Below, one piece after another: positions 47,372-57,411 of a stretch of 64,000 nt of DNA. Position numbers and translations under genes: made by a program. The number at the start of each line of letters is the position of its first letter. The stretch's first letter is position 1. Source of the DNA: Muricea muricata (lineage: Eukaryota; Cnidaria; Anthozoa; Malacalcyonacea; Plexauridae); assembly GCA_963855995.1 (NCBI GenBank), contig OY979716.1:49237379-49301378 (forward strand). Reading direction: 5' to 3'. A model generated the notes under the pieces. The model had not been told where the DNA came from, searched no databases, and saw only the letters and a program-made list of their open reading frames with translations.

Positions 47372-48720
47372 TCATAACCTACTGAGATGATACCCAACAT
47401 AGAATCCATTAGGCGAAGGGTACCCATGGCGAATGGCTAGGACACAGCAACTAGGCATAACTCTTCTGTTGCCCCTGCTCAATCTCCCGTGCTGCCATAA
47501 GACAAACTGTCTATAAGAAGCTTGTCGAAAATTTTCATTGTTTTGATGGTTTTCATAAACAAGAGCAACCTCTCTATGCCTCAAAGCTATTTCTAGCACA
47601 TTTCCATCCATAAAACTAGTTGGGAAAACAATGGTTGTATTGTGATACAAGGCATTTGATTTGCACAGCAGCACTTGTTTTCTTCTTGTGTTGGCATATT
47701 TCTGCACAGACCACAATTGCACCAATTAGGTGTTTCATTGCCTGGTTGCCCTGGTTGTGATTCTTCTAGTTGGGGTTGTTCTGGTTGTGGGTCTATGATT
47801 GGATGTCCTGGTTGTGATTGTTCTGCCTGAGGTTGGCTAGCTACCACACCACCAATCTCTCCATTTACTAGATTAGCAAATGTAGCTGGCTGTCGGCACA
47901 ACAATTCGATAGCAAGTCGACGAAGCATGTCCACTTCAAGGGAGTCCACGAAGTTCTAAACATGGTAATTTTTAAATATTAATTGTGCCTTTTTAGAACC
48001 AATGTTACAGGTAAGGCATTATATTGCAGTAAATGTAACACAAATTATTCCCATTTTCATCACTGCTTATGTCATTAGACAAACAGTATACAAAATTCTC
48101 ACCCAAACCCTTCTGCTGCACACATACTACATAGATAATCTTTTGACCTTACCTGCTGATGTACTAACATAATATATATTTGTAAAATACAAAACAATTG
48201 ATACTCTTAAAATAGACAACATTTTAAATTGAAAATGATATTAACATTTCGATTGAACTATAGTCACAATTAGTCAAGTATAGTTACATATAGTCTGCAT
48301 TCAATTTATTTGCTGATGAATATGCATATAGTTTAGTTGAAACATCAACATTAATTTTCTAATTGTCTATTTTCAGAGAATTTAGTTTTTTGTATTTTAT
48401 CAATATCAGTTCCCATAATATACAGTATAACAGTTATCACAATAACATGCCATAAATAGTTAATTTATTACATCATTATGCCATCTGTACCTGCAATTGA
48501 TTTTCATCAGAAACCTGCCGTTCAGCAGAGTTAGGTTCAGCAACCAATCTACCTTTTCGTCCTGCACGCCGCACAGTTTGTCGTCTTCCTGCTGGACTTC
48601 TTTCTCTAACTTTACCTTGTGTGACCCCATTGCCTCGTGCAGTCTTTCTGCCTCTTCCTCCTTTTTTTGCGCTCTTTCCCCGACTTGATTCTTCTAACTC
48701 GTGACTCTCCTCAGATCCTT
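47372..48720 (-). pseudogene. P2X7-like intracellular domain protein in Kolobok-3
   Basis: A first exon (about 48,720-48,492, ending CAG before GTACAG) is basic, with GRGRKTARG and RRAGRKGR stretches resembling AT-hooks. The second part (47,949-47,372) has a proline/glutamine repeat (SQPGHP, QPEQPQ), then [20 protein letters not shown], and after a frame change near 47,640 [20 protein letters not shown]...[20 protein letters not shown]. These are the WCxCGxCxxMPT...CC and YRQFVxW...PxCxxxxIR signatures of the P2X7 cytosolic domain. No channel part is present. One frameshift makes it a probable pseudogene. Confidence 0.75.
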
Positions 48721-48937
48721 CCTATCTAAATATAAACAGATTAATATTGCATATAACATACTGTTTTAGTGTAAACAAATATACTGCTTTAATATAAATT
48801 ACAACATGGTTACAATAATTATAACACAATTTCTGAACTTTGATATTAAACTATGGTCTAGTTCATGATCCTGTATGTACTGCAAATCAATTATCATATA
48901 ATAATAATAATAATATAAAAATATATATTTGAATTAA

Positions 48938-49119
48938 CAAATAGATTTCATTTTTGCGTGCGTCTGTACTGTAATAGATCACAGATGACGTCATAGCATG
49001 TGAAGAACAAAAAAGTACGCACGAGAAACAGTCGAGTCCGTGACTTTTTGTTCTTCACACGCTATGGCGTCATCTGTGATCTATTACAGTACAGAAGCAC
49101 AAAAAATGAAATCTATTTG
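48938..49119. repeat. 182-bp palindrome inside Kolobok-3
   Basis: Arms of about 78 bases (aaatagatttcatttttgcg... and inverse) flank a 25-base centre. The arms include TGACGTCAT-like sites. It is probably a foldback MITE inserted in the element. Confidence 0.85.
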
Positions 49120-49870
49120 TTTTATATTATAATAAAGTTGACAAAAATCATGCGAAGACCCACAAAATTAGATCATGCCATCAGTTGACGTCATCCGTGC
49201 GTGTGTACTTTAATAGCACACAGCTCGCGACCAATGAAAATGCAGAATGAACACGTATTATTATATAAATATAAATAACAAACCTATGTAGATTGGGCAA
49301 AAAATGAAATAAATTAAATTGGATATACTTAGAAATTCTTCATCCAGCTAAAAAGTTTAATCATTGCTATCATCATCACTTGAATCGTCGTCTGTTCATA
49401 CATATGCATGTTGATTTTGGGTATTCAGTGTTTGAATCATCGTGACAAGCTTCGGAACAATAGTTGCCCATGATTTTGCACGGGCACACGTTCTCCCATG
49501 CTCTTTAAGGCATGCGCCAGGACAAGAACAAACAGACACTTCATCTGTGTTTGGAAACAATGCATTTTTTCAATTTCAAGTTGTTCAATATCGTCTAAAT
49601 TAAAACTTTAATCCATATTCGTTTATGCAAATTTATCACTTGCAAGTAAGTAAAACAAAATAGCCGAGGACAAGGAAGAGAAAACGAGCATGGGAATACT
49701 TCATGTAATTTCACTATTTAGCAACAAAAAATGTAAACAAACTTCACGCATGCTCAGATGGGACTGTACCACATCTTTAAATGAATTCACCAATGGTCGT
49801 AGTTTAACTTTCTGCCATCGCTTTAAACCCTTGATGAAAATTTTAGCTTTTACAAATTCTGAACACATGT

Positions 49871-50128
49871 AAACACGGGACGAAAAATTTGATTTGCACG
49901 TTTGCAGCAAATCATGTGGCAAATTCCAAGTTTGCACAGATTTACCAGATTTGCACGCGTGTAAACTACTAAGTTGCATGTATGTGCAAACCCCTAAAAA
50001 AGCTTGTATCGGCCGCGAAGCTGTACGGTGCAAATGTATTGCAAACTAAAGGCAAATATGAAGTTTGCGACTAGTTTATCTCACGTGCAAACCTTATGCA
50101 AACATAAAATTTGCAACAGGTTTGCTCA
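49871..50128. repeat. TTTGCA/GCAAA motif cluster, left flank of the 9.6-kb element
   Basis: At least ten TTTGCA or GCAAA motifs in both orientations fill this interval, and similar motifs occur right of the element at 59,732-59,950. The last nine bases, GTTTGCTCA, form the candidate target duplication with GTTTGCTCC at 59,732-59,740. Confidence 0.55.
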
Positions 50129-50222
50129 TAGCCTGCGGTGCAGACGCACATTTCCACACCCGCGGAAAATTAGCGTCTGCGTACCCGAGCGAGGATTTTG
50201 TTTCCATGACGTAAGCCAATCA
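50129..50222 (+). repeat. Left 94-bp terminal inverted repeat
   Basis: Begins TAGCCTGCGGTGCAGACGC and ends near CCAATCA. It matches the reverse complement of 59,638-59,731 with about 11 mismatches, mostly transitions. Within the repeat GCAGACGC and GCGTCTGC are themselves inverted and can form a hairpin with TTTCC/GGAAA inside. Confidence 0.9.
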
Positions 50223-51313
50223 TCTTGGCCAAGCCAATCAAATGGCTTATTGTAAACACCTGAAATTGTCCACGCATGGACGCCTGGATTAAAAAGGAAT
50301 GCGATGGGCTCTGTGTGATGGGGGGTGTCATATTGTTATCGAAATTGCTGTACTCTGGTCATTTATTATTATGAACGAAACACCGAAAAAGTTGTCACAT
50401 CGTCAAGAGTGTTGTTTTCTCCGCAAAAGTTTGTTAACTAATGATCGTGACAAGATCAGAGTGTTTGGAAAGAGTGATATATACATCCCGTCCTTGATTT
50501 TGCGTGCAACAAAGCTTGATCTTGCTCATTATGTGGGATGCGACAAATTTGCGATTTGTTGCGTAAGTTGTTACAAACGACTGACGAGATATAAAAATGC
50601 ACTGCAAAAAGTCAAAGATATTGAGTATGAAATTGCACCGGAATTCAACTTGTTGCTCCCTGTTTCCGTTAAAAGAATGGCAAAAGACGTAGAGGAAAAT
50701 GTGTTGCAAACAAGTAAAAGAAGTTTGACATATGAAGGTTCGAACGTTAAACCAGTCGCAATTACCAGCGAAGTTCTTCCCCTCGCAAGCGACACGGAAG
50801 AATTTAATTTGGATGGGTCTGTTTCAAAGCCAAACGCATCTGCGTTTGGTGTTCCTGGTCATATTTTCGGTGGTGGAACTTGTAGTCTTATTGCTTCAAA
50901 TATAAACTCAAATACAGTTCATCAGCCTGCTGAAGGTTGTATCAAAATTGCGAAAAGCCCGAAGTCATGTGAAATTAAAACATCTACGCCAATAAATAAA
51001 GCTAAACCGCCTACTTTCGAACAGCCTGACATAGAACCCGTGAAGAAGCAAACAAAGGTTTTTCTTACTGTGCAGTATCTAAGTAAAACTGTTCGGAAAG
51101 AACTGACTGACGATTTTGCAACCCTTGGGAAAGCAATTGCTCATGGTTCCCCTCAAAGAATTGCTAAAGCGGCATTAAAAATTGTTACATTAAAGAAGCA
51201 CATTCTGGAAAAGGTTTTGAAACTTTTAAGCTTGCAAGTAAGTGGATTGTGCTCACGTCGAAATCCTTCTATGCTTCTAGCAAAAACGAAGGAGGATTTT
51301 GCTAGTTTTGAAT

Positions 51314-51400
51314 TTCAAAACCTACGCATATATTCGCCTGTATTCAAAACCTACGCATATATTCGCCTGTATTCAAAACCTACGCATATATTCGCCTATA
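51314..51400 (+). repeat. 29-bp minisatellite, three copies, inside the DUF6589 gene
   Basis: The unit ttcaaaacctacgcatatat + tcgcctgta is repeated three times without gaps, followed by degenerate ttcgcctata units to about 51,430. Because 29 is not a multiple of three, each copy shifts the frame. The expected conserved WRER...LF region of the protein is replaced here. Confidence 0.9.
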
Positions 51401-52581
51401 TTCTATATTCGGCTATAAGCGCCTATATTCTATGCATTTTTGATGACTGTTACCACATTCAAAAATAAAAATGATCAACAATGGTTTCCGAGTGTAGCAA
51501 TAGCTGGCTCAATCCTTCTGAAACAACGCAATTCACACATGAATGGTTGTGCTACGATTCTTGGAATTCTATTAAAGACTAGATCAATTGAGGTAAGATG
51601 GCATTTATATAATTAATTTATATAATTTTGTGTATTGTTATATAACACCTGTTTTAGACATCAAGTTTTTCATATAGGGAAGCTATGCAAGCGGTAATTC
51701 GCTTACCCATAGCTTGCCCAACATTTAACTGTGTTGCATCAATATTTTACACGCTAATTGAAATGCTATCCCATGAAATTGACATCTGAAATCTACATAA
51801 TAATAGCCTGCGGTGTAACGTGCATATTTTTTGTGTACATATAATTCTATTGTTATAATGGACTAACTTTAGCTATTTTACGTCATAGTCAACTTTGAAT
51901 CGTTTGGCCAAACTGAAAGTCACATGCTGTGCTGGGAAACTACGTGGGAAACTACGTGGGAAACTAGATTTACTGGGCGAAAACCATGAGAAAGTAATCT
52001 TGGATATAAAGTCAAAAATGTGTCTTCAGCAACAGGTTCTTGCGGAAAAGGAAGATAATGTTGCAAATCTTTCTGAAAGATGTCAGAAAAGCAATGTATC
52101 AAACCATACTTGTACTAATATGTGTCCAGTTGAGAAGGCAAAAGCAGTAAATGATATGAAGAAAGAAAGATTAAATATGCACCCTGGTTTTGCGATTCTG
52201 TTTGACAGTAATTTGAACAGACGCCATATGACAATGGAAAACCAAAATTTGGACTATCACTGGGTTAATCATAAAATTGTTGTGAACAGAGTTTCGGGTA
52301 ATAAGTTTCACAAATCCCCAAGAGACATCCTAAACGTATCGAACCATAGATTTCTTCCAACTGTTCAAGATCAGAAGCGACAGAGACAAAACTACATTGT
52401 GTTGGTGGCAAGAATCCTTGTTGAGCATTTGGAATGCTCTAAAGTGTTTAAAGATGTGTGCGTCTTGCACATTCCCCTCAAATACTCTAAAGAATTGGCT
52501 GTAAAGAGCGAATCTGTAAGTAAAATGTATGCCATGAACAGTTGTTTTTACAAGTTGATTTCTATCTGCAAGCTGTTGTAT

Positions 52582-52704
52582 TAGTTTGACAGCTCTGAGT
52601 GCTTCGAACTAAGTAATGATCCGCAAAACAACAAGGTCTTGTAAATGTGTACAAGTCCTTCTGTTTTTGCGAATCATTAATTCGAATTCAGAGCTGTCAA
52701 ATTA
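52582..52704. repeat. Foldback element in DUF6589 intron
   Basis: tttgacagctctgagtgctt (52,584) is matched by the inverse near 52,700; arms of about 50 bases include gcaaaaacag. It lies between exons. Confidence 0.75.
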
Positions 52705-53350
52705 ATAGATTGTAGCTGATTTGAATTTTGATTGTAGCTGATTCGAATGTTTTAAGCTACAAAATATATCTAACATGTATATATTTAAACTTTCCTAGGT
52801 TCCCATATGCATTCTGTTCAAAAACGAAAATGCAACTGAAGATATGATTGAAATCTTAAAGAAATTTCAGTCATATATTTCATACACAACAGTTAATGGT
52901 AAGACGGAGTTTTAATCAATTGTGTGCTGGAGACCAGTTATCAGTTGAAAGATCAGTAAATGCAATCCATTCTGTATCAAATGGCTATACACCACAAGAC
53001 CGACTAGAGGGCTTCAACATGCAGTTAGGCGATTGGCATACTGGGGTGAAAATACTTCAGGTATATATTTAATAAATTACTATTCCTTAGGAAGCATCCT
53101 TATGTGTGAAGTGGACTACTGGACAATCTATTTTTTTTTTTTGGGGGGGGCATGTCCCATACTGGGGCACTTATGAGTGATGGGGAGGGAGGGGTCATAT
53201 CAGAAAGCACAACCTAAATTAATCAGAGTAAGTGTTCAGTCTAGTAAAAAGTAATATTGTATGACATTAAACAGTTCATATTCACAACAATCAAAAAATT
53301 GTACATTAAACCTGGTAAAATAACAGTACAATGAGTACATTATAGAAAAA

Positions 53351-53662
53351 TTATCTGCAATTAGGGACTTGTAAGAAATTAACAGTGGGGGAGATGAGGT
53401 GGAAACAGGGGGACGGTCATCAATTTTTGAGCCGCTAAAAATAGAGGAATGGGCTGCTTAAAGGGGAGTGGTGTTCAAATTTATGCTCGAGATCATATAG
53501 TTGTCGGCACACAGTATATTTAAAACATATATTAAGGAAAAAATACCACTATATTTGGTTCAACCCTCCATTTTTAGGGTCTTGAAAATTGATGAGCTCC
53601 CCCTGTTTCCACCTCTCCTCCCCCACTGTTAATTTCTTACAAGTCCCTTGGAGCAAATTATC
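53351..53662. repeat. Foldback element in DUF6589 intron, about 100-base arms
   Basis: gggacttgtaagaaattaac at 53,364 returns inverted at 53,628-53,648; arms continue through the gtggaaacagggggagnt and taaaaatngagg segments. It has no coding capacity. Confidence 0.85.
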
Positions 53663-55096
53663 AGGATATAATGTAACTATAAGTAGGGTGCAACTGAATA
53701 TGACATTCCACTAATCAGATGGGCCCTGCTTCATTATTTTACTATGTCTGATAAGTTTATCATTTCTGACAGCAGATAATTTGTTAATGGAAGAGCTTTA
53801 TAGCTGAATGGATTATATATACATACATATTTTATATTGCTTATTATCATATAGTTGTTGTTCCGCCGGTTTTACTTAACAAGTTCATCTGATGACAAGT
53901 GTTCCATGATGTCTGACAGAAATGTAATTAATCGGCGAAATGTAAGAGAGGACCCTCATAAAGCATACAAGGCAGATAGACTTTTTTGTTCTTGAAATAA
54001 ATGTTTGTATCATATATGCTGCTTATCACGTCTTTGGTTTAAAGGATTCATCTGGTGAACCCAAAAACTTACACATACCATCCAACATAGTTGATGAGTG
54101 TAAAATGAAGAAACTACAGTTTCTTCACAATGCTGCTGCAAAAATTGTTGATGAACTTGTGGTTAACAAAGACATGATGGATTCTACCATTCAAAGCATG
54201 ATCTCAGCTCAAGAACATCAGGAGCTACTCAATCGACAAGAACTAAATAATGAGGGCCGCTTTCCTTGTCGGTTTCCTGGATGCTCAAGGTCATTTAAAT
54301 ACAATGGCAAAACCCGGAAAAAACATGAACTTAGCCATGACACACCATTAAATGTTGTCAATTCTGAAACCAGTGCTATGAGTATAAACTCTCCTACCTC
54401 TACTTCTGCATCAACAGATGTAGATGATGTATTTAACTACAATACCGCACTTCTTGCAGAAGGTCTGTTCTTCCTAAATTTTTTGGATTCAGTTTGTGAA
54501 GGTGATGGTGAAAGGATACTCAGACAGTACAAGTACCTAATGTTATTGTGTAGGGCTGATGGTGCTCACAGCACTAAATATGCTCTTGAATGCCTGTACC
54601 AGTTACTTCTTGTGAATGGCTGCTTGAGTGAACGTGAAGCTGAAGTTTTCACCTGGAATAGAACAGTAAATAATCGTGGTGCTGCAGGTAAAAATATTCC
54701 TTTTGACCTCGAGGTAGAACATAGCAATAATTACATCAAGCAAGGAATCAACCATTTGGGTGTAAATTTAACAGAAAGTACAGTGTCCAGAGTTGCCAAG
54801 GCTGAGAGACCAGTGAGGGAAATTATTTTCAAGACAGACAAGAGCATTCAGTTTGCTTGTCGATCTGGTTTTCATGTTGAACATTTTCCAAAAACTGATT
54901 TTGATGCAATTTTAAAGGAGTTAGTTGATATGAAGGTTTTTGAAAAAAGGGTCGCCATTACAGACATTTCAACAATTTCCCAAGGGATCCTCTGAAGAAT
55001 TTGAATATGTCTCAAATGTATGAATGGATAAGCGAACATAAGAAAAAAATTTCTTCTGGTTCTAAGGCCAGATAATTTAAATGATAGAATCACACT

Positions 55097-55255
55097 AACT
55101 TTCTCAATAGAGGGGTATTGGGCAAACTTGGTATTATCACTTAACTAGCTTTCATTATAGATGGGCACAGGTTAACTTGGTAGAATCACTTAATAGTTAA
55201 TTAAGCTGTCTTTATAGAGGGGTATTTGCCTAACCTGCATTGCCACATCAACCAT
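55097..55255. repeat. Imperfect tandem repeat, about 56-bp unit, three copies
   Basis: Units begin TATAGA(G/T)GGG(T/C)A and contain ttggtaNNatcacttaa. Located just after the DUF6589 stop. Confidence 0.6.
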
Positions 55256-55507
55256 CTGTACTCTAAGATATTTCAGTACAAAAGCTGCCCATATGCAGTG
55301 TTGACAATAAATAATGCATCATGAAAGGGCACTGCTTATAAACACATGCAACCCTGCCCAAACACATAATGGAATTTTTATGCTTAATAATTTTATGACT
55401 ATTTCATGTATTAATAAACAGCATTCTGTGTAAGGTAAGACTATTTATTGCCAGACTGCACATCCATGGGTGGTTTTTGTAATATTTTCATGCTTGCATA
55501 GCGATTC

Positions 55508-55776
55508 ATAAGTTATTGAGCACCATCATCAAGGCATCAAAAATAGACATTCTGGTGTCTTTTGTGGCTGTTGCTGTAAGTGCAATAAAAGGAACACCAG
55601 GCAAGAGTGACCTGAATTCATGAAGCTCAGAAAACCACACTCAGAATGCTGTATGCTTGTTGCTTTTTGACAACCCCCTGGAAAGGATAACAATTTGGTA
55701 AGCCAGAGGTGAAGGGAAGAGGTGCTGGTAGTATGAATTCGTGATGTCTATACAAGACATAAGTTATTGAGCACCA
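55508..55776. repeat. Copied helicase-gene segment bounded by 18-bp direct repeats
   Basis: 55,524-55,760 equals 58,754-58,990 (237 bases, same strand) with one difference. It covers the 5' part of a helicase exon plus part of the upstream intron, so the copy was made from DNA, not spliced RNA. Both sides carry ATAAGTTATTGAGCACCA (55,508-55,525 and 55,759-55,776). The copy has no function by itself. Confidence 0.9.
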
Positions 55777-56609
55777 ACATCACTTAATGAATGTTTGTTT
55801 ATTAAAGGTGTTTAAATTACATGATAGCTGTTGTACATGATTGTATTTTGTCAGATCAATTAAGACCTAGTTTCTATTACAGAATACCAAATGTAAATAA
55901 ATACTCTAGTAGAATGTAAATAGCAGGAAATAGTGAATTGGTCTATGTTTTTTATTGATTGAATAATGATAATACTTATCTGGGTGGCTGCGTGTGTGTG
56001 TCTCGTGGTGCGTGGGTTGGGGTATCTCAGTCAAATATTTACCTTTTCATCAATTTTCAAGTACAGCATCAAAGCTCAAGTTCATCAATGCACAAACAGC
56101 TTCATAAGGTATGTCTACATCATTTGTGCTGCACTCCAATGAATCGTTATTTGATTCACTTGTTTGCAAAAAACTCAGTTCATCAATTGCCATTAAAGCC
56201 AATTCTTCATCCAACCCTAGGTCACTCCAGTCATCTGGAAGCAAGCAATCTTCTTCATCCGAAGACATTTCATCAACAGGACCACCAGTTGCTCCCTCCA
56301 TGTCCCCAAACAACTTCTGCATTATTTGATATCAGGGTTTCCACTTTTACAGCACAAAATTTCCTGTTTTGCTCACAATTTTTCCTCATTTTAAACGAAA
56401 TTTCCTTCATCAGTTTTGAAAATTTCCTTAAAATTTCCTTCTTGTAATAAAGTCATTTATGAAGGGCTAAACGGAGTTAAGTTTCGTGGTATGCCATGCT
56501 AGTGCGGCAAACTGGCATGCAAACAGGCAGACACTCGTGGCCATTCGGATTCCAAGACAACTATCAACACTCGACTTGGTCAAACATGTGGTTTAAAATC
56601 ACTAAACTA

Positions 56610-56955
56610 CAGGGTGAGTAAAAAAAAACTGATGCCCTTTCAAATTCAAATTAGCCGCGAATTTCATTACGGAACTTTAAGTATTCCCATAGGTATACAG
56701 AGAACAGATCGTGACTAAGTACACAGTACAGGATGAGTGTAAAAACTGATGCTATTGAAATTCAAACTAGCAGCATTTCATTCTTATAATTTGACAGACG
56801 TTGATATAAAACAAAATCTAATTCCCAGTGGAAGTGGTTTAGGTACTGTGAACTAAATCACGATCTGTTCTCTACATACCCATGGGAATACACTGTAATG
56901 AAATTTGCAGCTAATTTGAATTTGAAAGGGCATCAGTTTTTTTTTACTCACCCTG
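56610..56955. mobile_element. Mariner-type MITE nested in the hAT MITE
   Basis: Ends CAGGGTGAGTAAAAAAAA are inverted and TA-flanked (56,608 and 56,956). About 50 bases of inverted similarity follow (tttcaaattcaaattagc). A decayed internal copy of the end sequence lies near 56,728. Confidence 0.88.
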
Positions 56956-57034
56956 TATTTAATCCAGATAAAAGATTAAAAGGGATTAGCAGATTAGGGG
57001 GAAATGCTTCTGTTTAGGGCACTGACTAGGAATA

Positions 57035-57094
57035 CGACACCCAAGACATACTGACGACACCCAAGACATACTGACGACACCCAAGACATACTGA
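57035..57094. repeat. 20-bp tandem repeat, three copies
   Basis: cgacacccaagacatactga three times in a row. A second short repeat of gatgaatacgagt lies near 57,240. Confidence 0.92.
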
Positions 57095-57105
57095 GGAATC
57101 ATCAA

Positions 57106-57411
57106 AATAGACAAATTTGGCTAACAATGTTTTTTCTGTTGCCACCCATTTCCCAACTTTGGATTATTCACATGGTTGGATACCATTGTTCTCGTTTGCG
57201 GAAGAGTACCTTACGACAAACGTAACCAGGCATACGAGTGATGAATACGAGTGATGAATACGAGTTATTCACTCATATCCATACTTCTAAATGCGTAGTT
57301 ACTTTTGTTCTCCGTTACGCTGCCGCAAGCTAATATAATAGTAACTAGGCATGTGAGTGATATTAAAGTGTGAATTGGGTATAAACATAAGTTAGCCAAA
57401 TTTGTCTATTC
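57106..57411. repeat. Inverted repeat inside the hAT MITE
   Basis: aatagacaaatttggctaac at 57,106 recurs inverted at about 57,391-57,411. It may mark another nested element of about 300 bases. Confidence 0.6.

Larger units (their letters stand above)
46555..49776. mobile_element. Kolobok-3: 3.2-kb TTAA element carrying a P2X7-like gene
   Basis: Thirty-base inverted ends (AGATGYGGTACAGTCCCATC...) with one mismatch (46,555-46,584 and 49,747-49,776) are flanked by TTAA (46,551-46,554 and 49,777-49,780). The interior has a short plus-strand frame near the left end and a minus-strand P2X7-like gene. No transposase core remains. The TTAA duplication and P2X7-like cargo match Kolobok-1, although the ends differ in sequence, so this is a separate family. 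It sits in the 5' part of the LINE. Confidence 0.85.
41930..49870 (-). mobile_element. LINE (CR1/L2-like non-LTR retrotransposon), split by three insertions
   Basis: Minus-strand pieces in order: N-terminal part (about 49,870-49,781 and 46,550-46,304; LKRWQKVKLRPLVNSF, LALGCCLLLYALF, INPGPT, CIRLDARSLMS), endonuclease (45,265-44,817; CYRPPNAD, KIVLAGNFNLLRASW) and reverse transcriptase N-part (44,366-43,705; NNKAHGPDNIPARLL). Reverse transcriptase then continues (43,240-42,640; LYLDMSKAF, SGVPHGSISGPLLFLLY, TFVDDTK), followed by a C-terminal region to about 42,200. A short AAATAAATAAATAG tail sits near 41,940, as in CR1-like elements. The copy has frame changes throughout. At the pogo insertion and at the 46.5-kb TTAA site, removing the insert rejoins the frame. 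Confidence 0.8.
50371..55075 (+). pseudogene. DUF6589-domain protein, candidate transposase, multi-exon
   Basis: Segments: 50,371-51,310 (CCFLRKSLLTNDRDKIRVFGKS, CVSCYKRL, then VQYLSKTVRKEL and LQVSGLCSRRNPSM), 51,466-51,592 (FPSVAIAGSILLKQRN), about 51,895-52,515 (MHPGFAILFDSN, HIPLKYSKEL), 52,799-53,060 (LCAGDQLSVERSVNAIHSV, QDRLEGFNMQLGDWHTGVK) and 54,045-55,075. The last exon has a C2H2-like finger (CRFPGCSRSFKYNGKTRKKH) and YKYLMLLCRADGAHSTKYAL, then NIPFDLEVEHSNNYIKQGI. GDQLxVER...GDWH and LDxEHxNNxIK are hallmarks of DUF6589 and may hold catalytic acids. Lesions: a minisatellite at 51,314, frameshifts near 52,915 and 54,970, and a likely missing exon between 53,060 and 54,045. Start 50,371 is preferred over 50,299 because conserved sequence begins there. 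Confidence 0.75.

Noticed and set aside
55097-55255. Tandem units as a CRISPR-like array
   Set aside because: Units are imperfect and contiguous, without spacer structure, and the DNA is eukaryotic.
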